Assembly (NCBI RefSeq): GCF_026891095.1
Contig: NZ_JAPTNL010000002.1
Coordinates: 124,001-188,000, forward strand
DNA length: 64,000 nt
From: Roseovarius salincola
Lineage (GTDB): Bacteria > Pseudomonadota > Alphaproteobacteria > Rhodobacterales > Rhodobacteraceae
Direction: 5' to 3'
The notes beneath the pieces were generated by a model. The model was not told where the DNA came from and searched no databases. It saw only the letters and a list, made by a program, of their open reading frames with translations. This document shows, piece after piece, positions 1-8,806 of this stretch. Each line of letters starts with the position of its first letter. Position 1 is the stretch's first letter. The translations under genes and the position numbers were made by a program.

Positions 1-435
1 ATCGAGTCCCTTGAAGAACTTCGGATGTTCACCAACATCAATTCCAACAAGGACGAGTTGCTGCAACTGGTGCTGGTCGGACAGCCCGAACTGCGTGACA
101 CGATCCGCCGCCCGGACCTCAAGCAGTTCGCACAGCGAATCGCCGCCAGTTTTCATTTGAACGCGATGAACGAGAAAACCGTTATTTCCTATATCGCGCA
201 CAGGCTGCGCGTTGCGGGGGCAAGCCGAAATCTTTTTGCCGAAGCCGCCTGCAAGCTTATTCACCAGCAAAGCGGCGGAGTGCCGCGTCTGGTCAACCAG
301 TTGTGCGACCTTTCAATGGTTTATGCCTTTACCAAGGATCAGAAGACGGTAACTCTGGCAACCGTCCAGGAAGTTCTTGATGATGGCACTTTTTTTGCGG
401 CCGGTTCCATTTCTGACAATGACGAGAGGGCTTGA
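1..435 (+). CDS. ExeA/GspA-like AAA ATPase of the exopolysaccharide locus (C-terminal part)
   Basis: The gene enters from outside the window. The reading frame is open from base 1, so the ATG at 25 is internal. The visible 144 residues read LEELRMFTNI, then LVGQPELRD (sensor-1 region) and QRIAASFHL, followed by a helical lid ending in a GGVPRLVNQLCD stretch. This is the usual C-terminal half of the ExeA-type ATPases encoded beside exosortase-linked polysaccharide genes. The Walker A and B motifs would lie upstream. Its stop overlaps the start of the chain-length gene (TGATG), so the two are translationally coupled. The likely role is energising or controlling polysaccharide assembly at the inner membrane. 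This is inferred from family and context. Confidence 0.85.
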   Translation: MESLEELRMFTNINSNKDELLQLVLVGQPELRDTIRRPDLKQFAQRIAASFHLNAMNEKTVISYIAHRLRVAGASRNLFAEAACKLIHQQSGGVPRLVNQLCDLSMVYAFTKDQKTVTLATVQEVLDDGTFFAAGSISDNDERA

Positions 436-1994
436 TGCTCCCTGATTTCAAATTCTTGTTTTCGCTCTTTCTGCGACGACTTCATTACTTCTTGATCGTT
501 GCGCTGGCGGTCGCCGCTTTCGGCTTGACCGTGGCCTACACATTGCCGCCCAGCTACAGCGCCCGCGCGACACTTCTGGTCGAGTCGCCGCAGATTCCCG
601 ATGACATGGCCGAGTCCACGGTCCGGGCCGGAACCGACGAGGTCTTGCAGATCATCGCCCAGCGCATCCAGACCCGTGCCAAACTACTGGATATCGCGCG
701 CGAGTTCGATGTCTACAGCGATCGGCCGGATATCAGCGCTGATGACCTCGTCAACGACATGCGAAGCCGCATCGCCATCGACCTGCCAAGGCGGCGCGAT
801 GCGGCCTCGTTCGTCTACGTGTCTTTCAGATCGGATTCCGGTCAAATGTCAGCCGAGGTCACCAACGAGCTGGTGACTCGCATTCTGGATGAGAACCGGC
901 GTCTGCGGACCTCGGTCACAGGCCAGACGCTCGAATTCTTCAAGCAGGAAGTCGCTCGGCTGGATCAGGAAATGTCGGAACAGGGCGCCAAGATTCTTAA
1001 ATTCAAGAGGAATAATCAGGGCGCACTGCCCGACAGCCTTGATTTCAGACGCAGCCGTCAGGCGTCGGTGCAGGAACGCGTCCTGCAAATGGAGCGTGAA
1101 CTTTCGGCACTGCGCGATCGCCGCGCTCGGCTGACCGATCTTTATGAGCGCACTGGCGAGGTAGCGACAGACGCCGAGGACCTGACGCCGGAAGAAACTC
1201 GTCTCCAGGAGCTCAGAAACCAGCTGGCATCGGCCCTCGTCCTCTATTCGGACCAGAACCCGCGGGTCAAGGCGCTGCGCGCGCAGGTCGAAGCAGCCGA
1301 AAAGATCGTGATGGAACAGCGTCGCCGGAAAGGCGAAGGTAACGAGGCTCTATCGGCCTACGAAATCCAGCTGGCCGATCTCGACGCCCAGATGGAATAT
1401 ATCCTCGAGGAGAAAGCGTCGCTGGTTGAGGAGCTGACAGCCCTCGAGGAATCCATCGACGCGACGCCGCAGAACGCTATTTTCCTCGGCACCCTGGAAC
1501 GGAATTACGAGAATCTCCAAGTGCAGTACCAGCAGGCCACACGTGATCTGGCCGCGGCCCGCACCGGTGACCAGATCGAGGCGCAGTCGCGGGGTCAACG
1601 GATTGCAGTCGTCGAACAGGCGACGGTTCCGCGAGCGCCTACCAGCCCGCCGCGGAAAAAAATCGCAGCGGCAGGCGTGGCAGGTGGTATAGGTCTCGGC
1701 GCGGCCTTCGTGGTCCTCATCGAGATGCTGAACCGTTCCGTCCGCCGCCCAGCGGATCTGACGAACCGGCTGGGCATCACGCCCTTCGTGTCGATCCCCT
1801 ACATTCGCACACGACGTCAGACGATCATCCGTCGGACCATTATCATTACCGCATTGATCATCGTCACGGTGGGGATCCCCGTTGGGCTCTACCTCGTTCA
1901 TTTATTGTATTTGCCGATGGATCTCCTGATCGAGAAGGGCCTCGAGAAAACCGGCCTTTCAGACATCGTCGAGCAGATCCGAAGCGCATTCTAG
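435..1994 (+). CDS. Wzz/GumC-type polysaccharide chain-length determinant
   Basis: An inner-membrane polysaccharide co-polymerase of 519 residues. It has an N-terminal membrane segment at about residues 17-36, then the PPSYSARATLLVESP strand typical of the Wzz domain, a long charged coiled coil (about 150-390), a second membrane helix near 410-430 after a P-R-A-P-T-S-P-P motif, and an extra hydrophobic segment near 468-495. The ATG at 435 overlaps the upstream stop. A TTG one codon earlier is also open but less likely. The protein has no kinase domain; the separate kinase gene follows after 16 bases. Together they would form a split Wzc system that sets polymer length. The extra C-terminal membrane segment is a feature of exosortase-associated members. 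Confidence 0.88.
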   Translation: MLPDFKFLFSLFLRRLHYFLIVALAVAAFGLTVAYTLPPSYSARATLLVESPQIPDDMAESTVRAGTDEVLQIIAQRIQTRAKLLDIAREFDVYSDRPDISADDLVNDMRSRIAIDLPRRRDAASFVYVSFRSDSGQMSAEVTNELVTRILDENRRLRTSVTGQTLEFFKQEVARLDQEMSEQGAKILKFKRNNQGALPDSLDFRRSRQASVQERVLQMERELSALRDRRARLTDLYERTGEVATDAEDLTPEETRLQELRNQLASALVLYSDQNPRVKALRAQVEAAEKIVMEQRRRKGEGNEALSAYEIQLADLDAQMEYILEEKASLVEELTALEESIDATPQNAIFLGTLERNYENLQVQYQQATRDLAAARTGDQIEAQSRGQRIAVVEQATVPRAPTSPPRKKIAAAGVAGGIGLGAAFVVLIEMLNRSVRRPADLTNRLGITPFVSIPYIRTRRQTIIRRTIIITALIIVTVGIPVGLYLVHLLYLPMDLLIEKGLEKTGLSDIVEQIRSAF

Positions 1995-2010
1995 GCAAGG
2001 TAAGAACCCA

Positions 2011-2877
2011 ATGGAACGTATTCAGGCAGCGTTGAAGAAGGCTCGCGAGAGCCGTACCGAGCAGGGTCGCGAGAAACCGGACACGCAAGTCAAATCGCGC
2101 GGCGACAGCAAGAACAACGACACACTGATCCTTCACGAGGACATGGCTCTTGGCGACCGCGATGAGACCTGGAAGGCGATTAAATCGTTCCAGCCCTCTG
2201 AGCGCTTGCTGAACCGCAACCGCATCATCAGTTTCCGTGCTTGCCCCGAAAGCGTGCCCTATGACGTCATGCGCACCAAGCTGCTGCAAAAGATGCGCAG
2301 CAAGAACTGGACGCGCATCGCGATCACCTCGCCAACGGCTGGGGCAGGCAAGACGATGACATGCATCAATCTGGCATTCAGCCTGTCGCGGCAAAGCGAT
2401 ATTCATTCGATGCTGCTAGAGCTCGACATGCGCCGCCCCAGCATGGCGCGAATGCTGGGACTGAAAGGTTCTTGCCAGCTCGCCCGCGCACTTGCTGGCG
2501 ATGAGGCGCCCGAGAAACACATGCGCCGTTATGGAAAGAACCTCATCTTCGGCAGCAACCGCGCCCCCGAACGCAACCCGGCCGAGCTCTTGCAGGGCTC
2601 GCGCTCGGCTCATGTAGTGGACGAGATCGAAGCGCAGTTCAGGCCCGATATCATGATCTTCGACACACCACCGCTCTTTGCCGGCGACGACACGATGGCT
2701 TTCCTTGACCAGGTAGATTGCGCGCTGCTGATTGCCGAGGCCGAGAAATCAACGATCGAGGATATCGACAAAAGCGAACAGGAACTGGCCGCGCGGACCA
2801 ATGTTCTGGGTGTCGTCCTCAATAAATGCCGCTACCTGAGCCGACATGAGGAATATGGCAAGGAATACGGGTATTGA
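2011..2877 (+). CDS. CpsD/CapB-type cytoplasmic tyrosine kinase
   Basis: A 288-residue P-loop kinase of the bacterial tyrosine-kinase family. Walker A is SPTAGAGKT (about residues 107-115), Walker A' is LELDMRRPS (about 136-144) and Walker B is IFDTPP (about 216-221). The C-terminus is a tyrosine cluster (three Tyr in the last 14 residues), the usual autophosphorylation tail. The first 85 residues are a charged, poorly conserved linker. Such kinases cycle between phosphorylated and free states with the adjacent Wzz-type protein to control polymer export. The gene follows that partner directly and faces the convergent sulfotransferase gene only 3 bases away. No tyrosine phosphatase gene is visible in the window. 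Confidence 0.88.
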   Translation: MERIQAALKKARESRTEQGREKPDTQVKSRGDSKNNDTLILHEDMALGDRDETWKAIKSFQPSERLLNRNRIISFRACPESVPYDVMRTKLLQKMRSKNWTRIAITSPTAGAGKTMTCINLAFSLSRQSDIHSMLLELDMRRPSMARMLGLKGSCQLARALAGDEAPEKHMRRYGKNLIFGSNRAPERNPAELLQGSRSAHVVDEIEAQFRPDIMIFDTPPLFAGDDTMAFLDQVDCALLIAEAEKSTIEDIDKSEQELAARTNVLGVVLNKCRYLSRHEEYGKEYGY

Positions 2878-2880
2878 GAA

Positions 2881-3492
2881 TCAGGCTTTTAGCCCGAGCT
2901 TGCCCAGCAGCTTGTAGTATCTCATCTTCAGTCGCTTGACCCGGCGCGTATTCGCATGCGGCCAGGCGATGCCGGGATCTGGCGCGTTCAGGAAGCGGCA
3001 CAGGTTGTCCCAGTTCACGTCGCCCTGATTCATGTCGAGCGAGATGAAGTCGTCGGGGCGGTCGGTGAAATAGGCCTTTACCTCGGCATTATGACGATCG
3101 TAGCGCGCCAACCATGTCTCTTCGTGCCCCACCGGGCAGGGACTGCCATAGATCAGGTTATGGATCGCGTTTGGATAGTGCGCGAAATCCTTCACGGCAC
3201 TGTTGATCCATGCATCGCGATCACGGGTGATCAGGATGAAGCGCGCGCCGGGAAACGCGGCATCGAGTTCACGATAGAGCAACGGCCAGGGCGTATCTTG
3301 CGCCGCGTCATATCTCTTTGCGGTCTCAAGGGCGCGCCCGGTGATCTCGTTCCAGGTGACATCGTCCTTATGGGCAAGATCGCGAAACTGGTAGTAACCC
3401 GCGACCTTGTAGCCAAGCTTTTCAAGCGCAAGGCCAAGCGATGACGTTCCGGTTTTCTGAAACCCCAGGCAAAAGACTTTCCGCGATTTCAT
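2881..3492 (-). CDS. sulfotransferase-family protein (1 of 4 in the locus)
   Basis: A 203-residue protein with the two PAPS-binding signatures of sulfotransferases. The 5'-phosphosulfate loop is FCLGFQKTGTSSLG at the N-terminus, and the 3'-phosphate motif is FILITRDRDAWINSA near residues 95-110. The ATG at 3492 places the P-loop eight residues from the start, as usual. A longer frame upstream would run into the next gene and is rejected. It ends the minus-strand group acetyltransferase, secreted protein, sulfotransferase. The predicted role is transfer of sulfate from PAPS to a sugar of the polysaccharide; the acceptor cannot be told from sequence. Some members of this short family have no proven activity. 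Confidence 0.8.
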   Translation of the reverse strand: MKSRKVFCLGFQKTGTSSLGLALEKLGYKVAGYYQFRDLAHKDDVTWNEITGRALETAKRYDAAQDTPWPLLYRELDAAFPGARFILITRDRDAWINSAVKDFAHYPNAIHNLIYGSPCPVGHEETWLARYDRHNAEVKAYFTDRPDDFISLDMNQGDVNWDNLCRFLNAPDPGIAWPHANTRRVKRLKMRYYKLLGKLGLKA

Positions 3493-3577
3493 GGCTGCGT
3501 GGTTCCCCGCATCATCATATTGAATGCCGCACAATATGCGGCTCAGTGTTTCACAGCCCGGATGCGGGAACAATCCT

Positions 3578-5155
3578 TCACTCGGTCGGCGTGACCTGCA
3601 TCGAAAGTATGCGGTCCTGTTTATCGCGCTCAAGCGTATAGGTGACGGTGCGGCCATCCTGGATGCGGCCACGTCCCGAAAGCTCAAGAACACCGTCCCG
3701 CGTTTCGCGCAGCAATTCCGTGACCTCGCCGGTATCATCATAGCGGATCATATCTTTCCAGGGTGCCGACCAGTGCAACAGCGGATCATAGGCGGCCCCG
3801 CGGGCCTTGGCGTCATAATCGACCGATGTCAGTCTCATGCCGGTGTCATCGGGCGAGGACTCATACTCGCGTCTCTGGTGATTGGGAAAGCTGATCGAGA
3901 TGATCGCAGGCGCGCTTTCATGCACACCGTTCCAGGCAAAGACACCGATATCCACACGGTCGGTCGTACGCGCCTCGTCCGGATCTGCCTTGAACCTGTC
4001 ATGCCAGTCTATGCTGATCTGTGCGCGCGCGGCACCGGGCGCCTCGGGCGTGATGCGCACGCGCGCAGGATCGCCCTGAAGCAGAACCCAGGAGAACTCC
4101 AGATCGCGACCGTTGGGGTCCTCCGTATCGGCGGCCGATACCACCATGAGCCTCGAGTATCCCGGCCCGCGCCAGATGCGCGCAATCGAAGACGGCGTAT
4201 TGAACAACTGCTCCGGCATTCCCGCAAGCCCTGCCTTGGCGCGGAAATCCTCTTCTTCGACCCTGAGCCGGACCATGGGGGGAATCTCGTCTGGCTTCAG
4301 GGAAGCCGCCAAAGCGACCATACGCTCTGGGGCAAGCCGGTCCTTGGCAAAAACGGCGCGGTGCGCCTGCCCGGCCTTGTAGGCATCGCGCGAGTAGATA
4401 CCTGGTTGTGACCGGCGCATCACCATCTGGAGGGTAGGCACCACCAAAGATTCTTCGCGCAGCCGATCGCGCGTTTCGGGCGCGAGCGCCGCGACGCTCA
4501 TCAGGAACGCCCTCATGAACGGCTTGTCGGAATGCGAAGACCCCTCCGAGATGACCGTGTAGGGCCAGTTGACCGGGAACCGGTCATGTCCGTCGTAGTC
4601 GCGGTGCTCCGGGTAAATATAGAGATGGTTGCTGACATAGCTGAGGAAAGCGTGCCGGCTATATTCCGGAACCGTCATGGCAAGGCGCGCCTGACTTCGC
4701 GGGATTTCGCCACCCGTGATCGCGGTCGAGGAATTGCCGATCACGATGGCGGGCAGCACGATCTGACCGGCGACTCCGTAATCCATGTTCTGCTTGCGCA
4801 GCTCCGGGCCGAATTCCAGCCGGATCAGCCGCGGGAACATGTCGGCCGGCACCAGGGAATGGCCGCGATCACGATTGTCGTAAAGCACGCCGTCGAACCC
4901 GGCGGCCTTGCCTGCATTGTCCAGCCGCCGCAGCAGCGCCGCCTCGGGCGAGTTGTCCGCCGCTTCGATGATGGGCAGCGCCGTTTCGGGTCTGGGCATA
5001 TCGAGGCCGGTGGCGACCCATCCGATACCCCCCAACTGCATCAGGTCTCCGGCCTCAAGCAGGATGGATTCCGCCCGTGCGGTCAGGGGCAGGGTCGACG
5101 CCATTCCGGCAATCAGCGTCGCGCAAAGATAAAGGGATTTTTGCAAATGCAGCAT
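3578..5155 (-). CDS. secreted protein of unknown function with a PKD-like C-terminal region
   Basis: I do not recognise this 525-residue protein. It begins with a signal peptide (LQKSLYLCATLIAGMASTLP, cut near ARA-ES) when started at the ATG at 5155. An upstream start at 5191 would spoil the signal. The middle carries conserved-looking blocks such as RDRGHSLVPADMFPRL, SSHSDKPFMRAF and VPTLQMVMRRSQ. Residues about 325-425 resemble a PKD/cadherin-like beta sandwich (EDPNGRDLEFSWVLLQGDP). The last 90 residues contain short beta repeats ending in a TYTLERD strand. It sits between an acetyltransferase and a sulfotransferase gene on the same strand, so a periplasmic or surface role in polysaccharide handling is likely. 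No catalytic site can be named. Confidence 0.8.
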   Translation of the reverse strand: MLHLQKSLYLCATLIAGMASTLPLTARAESILLEAGDLMQLGGIGWVATGLDMPRPETALPIIEAADNSPEAALLRRLDNAGKAAGFDGVLYDNRDRGHSLVPADMFPRLIRLEFGPELRKQNMDYGVAGQIVLPAIVIGNSSTAITGGEIPRSQARLAMTVPEYSRHAFLSYVSNHLYIYPEHRDYDGHDRFPVNWPYTVISEGSSHSDKPFMRAFLMSVAALAPETRDRLREESLVVPTLQMVMRRSQPGIYSRDAYKAGQAHRAVFAKDRLAPERMVALAASLKPDEIPPMVRLRVEEEDFRAKAGLAGMPEQLFNTPSSIARIWRGPGYSRLMVVSAADTEDPNGRDLEFSWVLLQGDPARVRITPEAPGAARAQISIDWHDRFKADPDEARTTDRVDIGVFAWNGVHESAPAIISISFPNHQRREYESSPDDTGMRLTSVDYDAKARGAAYDPLLHWSAPWKDMIRYDDTGEVTELLRETRDGVLELSGRGRIQDGRTVTYTLERDKQDRILSMQVTPTE

Positions 5156-5210
5156 GGCGCAAGTGTTGCCCATGGTACGCCACGCTGCCAAGCCTTTTCT
5201 TGCGATCAGG

Positions 5211-5738
5211 CTACCATCTCTTAGCGATCACGCGCGCCGGGATGCCCACGGCGATCGCCGCCTCGGGAATGTCATGGGTCACCACGGCATTGGCGCCGAT
5301 GATCGCGTGATCCCCGATCTTGACCGAGCCAAGAACCCGCGCGCCCGCGCCCAGCTCAACGCCGCCACCAATCTCCGGCACCCCGGAGCGGGTCGACGAG
5401 GTGCCAAGCGTCACCTGTTGAAAGATGATGCAATTCGGCCCGATGCGTGCACCCGGATGAATGACCACGCCATTCGGATGGGGCAGCTTCAGGCCACCCC
5501 CGATCTCGCAATTGAGCGGGATTTCGGCCTGCGTGACAAGCGACCAGAAGCGGTGCTGAAGCGCCCGCCATTTACGCAGCCATTTCGCGGTGAGTCCCGA
5601 TCTCGCCCTGGCGGCCTGATAGCGCCGCTGGCACTGCAAGAGCCTGCGCGAAGGATCCCAGAGCGCCCGTGGACGTTCCCGCGTCCAGTCGGGCATGTCG
5701 GCGCGAACCGCCGGTGTCTCGCTCTGCGTGTCATTCAT
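5211..5738 (-). CDS. serine-acetyltransferase-like hexapeptide-repeat acyltransferase
   Basis: A 175-residue left-handed beta-helix acyltransferase of the CysE/EpsC type. After a helical N-terminal part come hexapeptide turns: IPLNCEIGGGLKLPHPNGVVIHPGARIG with the catalytic-type His, then IIFQQVTLG, GGGVELGAGARVLG and IGANAVVTHDIPEAAIAVGIPARVI. True serine acetyltransferases are longer (about 240-270 residues). The short length and the exopolysaccharide context point to O-acetylation of a sugar rather than cysteine synthesis. It is the first gene of a minus-strand unit, with a divergent promoter region shared with the ABC flippase. Confidence 0.8.
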   Translation of the reverse strand: MNDTQSETPAVRADMPDWTRERPRALWDPSRRLLQCQRRYQAARARSGLTAKWLRKWRALQHRFWSLVTQAEIPLNCEIGGGLKLPHPNGVVIHPGARIGPNCIIFQQVTLGTSSTRSGVPEIGGGVELGAGARVLGSVKIGDHAIIGANAVVTHDIPEAAIAVGIPARVIAKRW

Positions 5739-5887
5739 GGGTGGCCCTGCGGCGGTTCCGGATCAAATCAAGCTTTTCACAGTATTCATTTGGGTCCAAG
5801 CTACTAGTGTATTCTGCCCGCGTTCAAGTTATGGGCAGGGCATGATGACAAAGCCGATTGTTCCCGCAAATTTCCTGCGGAGGAAAA

Positions 5888-5995
5888 ATGTTTCACCCTG
5901 CCTCGCGCTTACATGAATGGGTCAAGAAATCGCCCAATCCCCGCCATGCCTTGCCGATAGTGCTCAGGGCAATTGTGGGACGCTGTTATGACTGA
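5888..5995 (+). CDS. small basic protein or leader peptide upstream of the ABC flippase
   Basis: A 35-residue open frame (MFHPASRLHEWVKK at the N-terminus, ending AIVGRCYD). It is preceded by a near-perfect Shine-Dalgarno, GGAGG five to six bases before the ATG. It ends 8 bases inside the start of the ABC transporter gene (ATG at 5988), so translation of the two would be coupled. No homologue is recognised. It may be a real small membrane-associated peptide or a leader whose translation sets the level of the flippase. Support is the ribosome site and the overlap only. Confidence 0.45.
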   Translation: MFHPASRLHEWVKKSPNPRHALPIVLRAIVGRCYD

Positions 5996-7790
5996 TGTAT
6001 TCAAGAAAATAATGACTCTTCTCAGCCGCCGTGAGCGGCGGCGGTTCTACGTTCTTGTCGGGATCATGATCTTTGTCGCCTTTGCCGAGGTGTTCGGGAT
6101 TTCGGGATTCCTGCTCCTTCTGCGGATTCTCGCCGAGCCACAGAGGATCTTCGAGAATCCCTATCTGTCGTGGGGTTACAACACTGTCGGTATCGAAGAT
6201 CCTTTTACTTTCCAGGTCGTGATGGCCGTCGCGGTCTTTCTGGTGATGGCTCTCAGCCTTGTGATCAAGGCGGGTGGCAACTACGCGATCATCCGCTTTT
6301 CCACGATGCGCGGCTACACGATCTCCAGCCGCCTGCTTCAGGCCTATCTGCACCAGCCCTATGCCTGGTTCCTGCAACGCAATAGTGCAGATGTGGCGAA
6401 AAGCGTGCTCGGCGAGGTGCAGAACGTGGTCAACAAGATCATCACCCCCGGCGGGCAGCTTCTGGCTAATGCGATCCTGACCGTCACCATCATCGGCTTC
6501 CTGATCGCGGTCGATCCGGTCATCGCCGTGATGGCGGCCTTGCTGCTGGGCGGCGCCTATACAGGGATATATTTCTGGCTGAGAGCCAAGCTGCTGGTGA
6601 TCGGCGAGGGGTTGCTCAAGGCCAATACCGAGCGGTTTCGCCTGACCAACGAGGCAACGGGTGGCTTCAAGGAGGTCAAGCTGATGTCGCTGGAGAACCG
6701 CTATGTTGAGCGGTTCCGCGAACCGGCGCAGGCACTGGCCAGGAACGCCGCGCTTTCGCAAGTGATGAACCAGATTCCAAGATTCGCGCTGGAAGGTCTG
6801 ACATTCGCAGTTCTTTTTGGCATCATCCTCGTGATGTTGCTGCGCAGCGGTGGCAATCTTTCCGCTGCCATCCCGGTGCTTGGGGTCTTCGGTATTTCGG
6901 CAATGCGGCTATTGCCCGCCATGCAGCAGGTCTATGGCGCCTTTGCAAATATCCGTTCGGCAAAACCGGTGCTCGACAATATCTACCGCGATTACACAGA
7001 TGCGATTGCCCACGGGACCAACCCCCCGCGCGGCTCGGGAGATGACGCCGATCTTTCGCTTGACCGCAGTCTGGTCCTCAAAGGGGTCGGATTTTCCTAT
7101 GCAAGTGGTGACAGGCCGGCGGTTCACAACGTGGATATGGAGATCCCCGCTTTGAGCACGATCGGAATCGTCGGTGGAACCGGGGCGGGAAAGACCACAT
7201 TGGTCGATCTGATTCTCGGACTTCTGATGCCGGATACCGGCCAGATCATTGTCGATGGCGAACCCTTGACCTCAGACAACATGCACCGTTGGCGCCGCTC
7301 GATCGGATACGTGCCGCAAACGATCTACCTGACCGACTCCTCGGTCGCTCAGAACATCGCCTTCGGCGTTCCCAAAGAGGCGATAGATCCCGAAGCCATG
7401 GAGCGCGCCGCACGCGCTGCCGCCCTGCATGACTTCGTGATGGAAGAGATGCCTCAGCAGTATGACACGATCGTGGGCGAACGCGGCGTGCGCCTGTCGG
7501 GCGGTCAGCGCCAGCGCATCGGCATCGCGCGGGCGCTCTATCACGATCCGTCGCTTCTGATCTTCGACGAGGCGACATCGGCGCTGGATAATCTGACCGA
7601 GCGCGCGGTGATGGATGCGGTGCAACGCATTCGTAATACCAAGACCGTCATCATGATCGCCCACCGGCTGAGCACGATCCGCAACTGCGATCGGATCTTT
7701 CTGCTGGAGCACGGCACGGTTCAGGCCTCGGGCAGCTACGAGGAACTGGTTGATGAGAACGAGACATTCCGCAAGATGGCGGCAGTCTGA
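5988..7790 (+). CDS. PglK-like ABC transporter, candidate lipid-linked oligosaccharide flippase
   Basis: A 600-residue fused half-transporter: six membrane helices in residues about 20-325, then a nucleotide-binding domain. The ABC motifs are complete: Walker A GGTGAGKTT (about 397-405), signature LSGGQRQRIG (about 502-511), Walker B LLIFDEATSALD and the H-loop IAHRLST. The start ATG lies inside the small upstream frame; a TTG at 5973 is also open. The N-terminal RRERRRFYVLVGIMI resembles PglK/WlaB flippases. As no Wzx-type flippase gene is visible here, this protein is the natural candidate for moving the undecaprenyl-linked unit across the membrane. A role in exporting a lipid or peptide cannot be excluded. 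Confidence 0.85.
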   Translation: MTDVFKKIMTLLSRRERRRFYVLVGIMIFVAFAEVFGISGFLLLLRILAEPQRIFENPYLSWGYNTVGIEDPFTFQVVMAVAVFLVMALSLVIKAGGNYAIIRFSTMRGYTISSRLLQAYLHQPYAWFLQRNSADVAKSVLGEVQNVVNKIITPGGQLLANAILTVTIIGFLIAVDPVIAVMAALLLGGAYTGIYFWLRAKLLVIGEGLLKANTERFRLTNEATGGFKEVKLMSLENRYVERFREPAQALARNAALSQVMNQIPRFALEGLTFAVLFGIILVMLLRSGGNLSAAIPVLGVFGISAMRLLPAMQQVYGAFANIRSAKPVLDNIYRDYTDAIAHGTNPPRGSGDDADLSLDRSLVLKGVGFSYASGDRPAVHNVDMEIPALSTIGIVGGTGAGKTTLVDLILGLLMPDTGQIIVDGEPLTSDNMHRWRRSIGYVPQTIYLTDSSVAQNIAFGVPKEAIDPEAMERAARAAALHDFVMEEMPQQYDTIVGERGVRLSGGQRQRIGIARALYHDPSLLIFDEATSALDNLTERAVMDAVQRIRNTKTVIMIAHRLSTIRNCDRIFLLEHGTVQASGSYEELVDENETFRKMAAV

Positions 7791-7801
7791 ACTTTGCGCC
7801 A

Positions 7802-8635
7802 TCAACCCTTGTTGAGCGGATCCCGATAGAGTCCCAGCTTCTGCTTGAGAACGTCAAACAGGAATGGCGGATCCTGAAGCAGGTAACGCCGCCAGCGTTG
7901 CCGGGGCTCCTTGATCAGACGATAGAACCATTCAAGGCCCATGCCCGTGACCCAGGGCGCGGGCCGCTGCAATGTCCCCGCCTCGTAATCAATCGTTCCG
8001 CCCAGCGGCAGAAACAGTTTCACATCGGGTAGCCGGTCACGGTATCTGAAAATGAATTTCTCTTGCCGCCCGCCTCCGAGCCCCACCAGGAGCGCCTTGG
8101 CGCCGGAACTGTTCACGAGGCTCAGCATATGCTCGATTTCGTCGGGCCGATCCTCGAAATCAAAGGACGGGGCGTATGTGCCGCAAACGAATTTCCGCCC
8201 GACCTTTGTATTGATCCGCTCTGCTGCGATGTCGGCAATCCCGGGCTTGCCGCCCAGCATGAACAAGTTCATCTCGGGGTTATCCCTGTGATGCTGGTAG
8301 AAACGCGGAAAGAAATCCGACCCTGAAACGCGTTCGCTCACCGGTGTACCCAGGAACTTCAGCGCGAAATACATGATCTGGCTGTCGCAGGTCACCAGAT
8401 CGAACCGGCGAAGCAAATCGTAAAATTCGCGATCTTTCCGGAGCTTTATCATCATGTCGACATGCAAGGTCAGCATCACGCCACGCTCGAAATGCTCCAC
8501 CACTTGGTTCATCGTGACATCGTGAACGAAAGCATTCAGCAACGGCACCTCACGGAGCCGGACAAGCGGCGCCCCTACAGGCGGGTTCTGCTCAGCATCA
8601 TGAGCCGGTTGCGCATGCATCGCTTCATCATCCAT
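7802..8635 (-). CDS. WecG/TagA/CpsF-family glycosyltransferase
   Basis: A 277-residue GT26-type enzyme. Family marks include VPLLNAFVHDVTMNQVV near the start, DLVTCDSQIMYFALKFLG (the variant of the D-x-x-P/x block), ERVSGSDFFP, LFMLGGKPGIA, ALLVGLGGGRQEKFI, and a C-terminal WFYRLIKEPRQRWRRYL. These enzymes usually add the second sugar (often a ManNAc-type residue) to an undecaprenyl-diphosphate-linked sugar on the cytoplasmic face. The gene follows the GT61 gene with a 170-base gap that may contain one small frame, and converges on the ABC flippase gene 11 bases away. Confidence 0.88.
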   Translation of the reverse strand: MDDEAMHAQPAHDAEQNPPVGAPLVRLREVPLLNAFVHDVTMNQVVEHFERGVMLTLHVDMMIKLRKDREFYDLLRRFDLVTCDSQIMYFALKFLGTPVSERVSGSDFFPRFYQHHRDNPEMNLFMLGGKPGIADIAAERINTKVGRKFVCGTYAPSFDFEDRPDEIEHMLSLVNSSGAKALLVGLGGGRQEKFIFRYRDRLPDVKLFLPLGGTIDYEAGTLQRPAPWVTGMGLEWFYRLIKEPRQRWRRYLLQDPPFLFDVLKQKLGLYRDPLNKG

Positions 8636-8680
8636 GACAGAAATTTTAGCACCTATCGGGTTTCTGTGTTCTGTTTCGGT

Positions 8681-8806
8681 TCAGGCCGGTTTGAAGGGCC
8701 GGGCCGGGAACAACATTCTTCTCGGTTTTTTGTGTCTGAATTTTGGCACGAAATAATCGTTTCGGAGAAACCCCATCATTGTCAGGTTCGCGGCGATGTT
8801 GCGCAT
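8681..8806 (-). CDS. possible small basic protein between GT61 and WecG genes
   Basis: A 41-residue frame that starts on the TGATG overlap with the stop of the GT61 gene and ends 45 bases before the wecG-like gene. It is rich in Arg, Lys and Phe (for example NDYFVPKFRHKKPRR). The overlap is the kind used for coupled translation, but there is no recognised homologue and no separate ribosome site. It is listed because it fills an otherwise empty gap. It could equally be chance. Confidence 0.27.
   Translation of the reverse strand: MRNIAANLTMMGFLRNDYFVPKFRHKKPRRMLFPARPFKPA

Noticed and set aside
3524..4411. Plus-strand 295-residue frame
   Set aside because: It lies antisense to the exported protein, has no ribosome site, and its composition (Arg/Gly/His-rich) is that of a shadow frame in GC-rich DNA.
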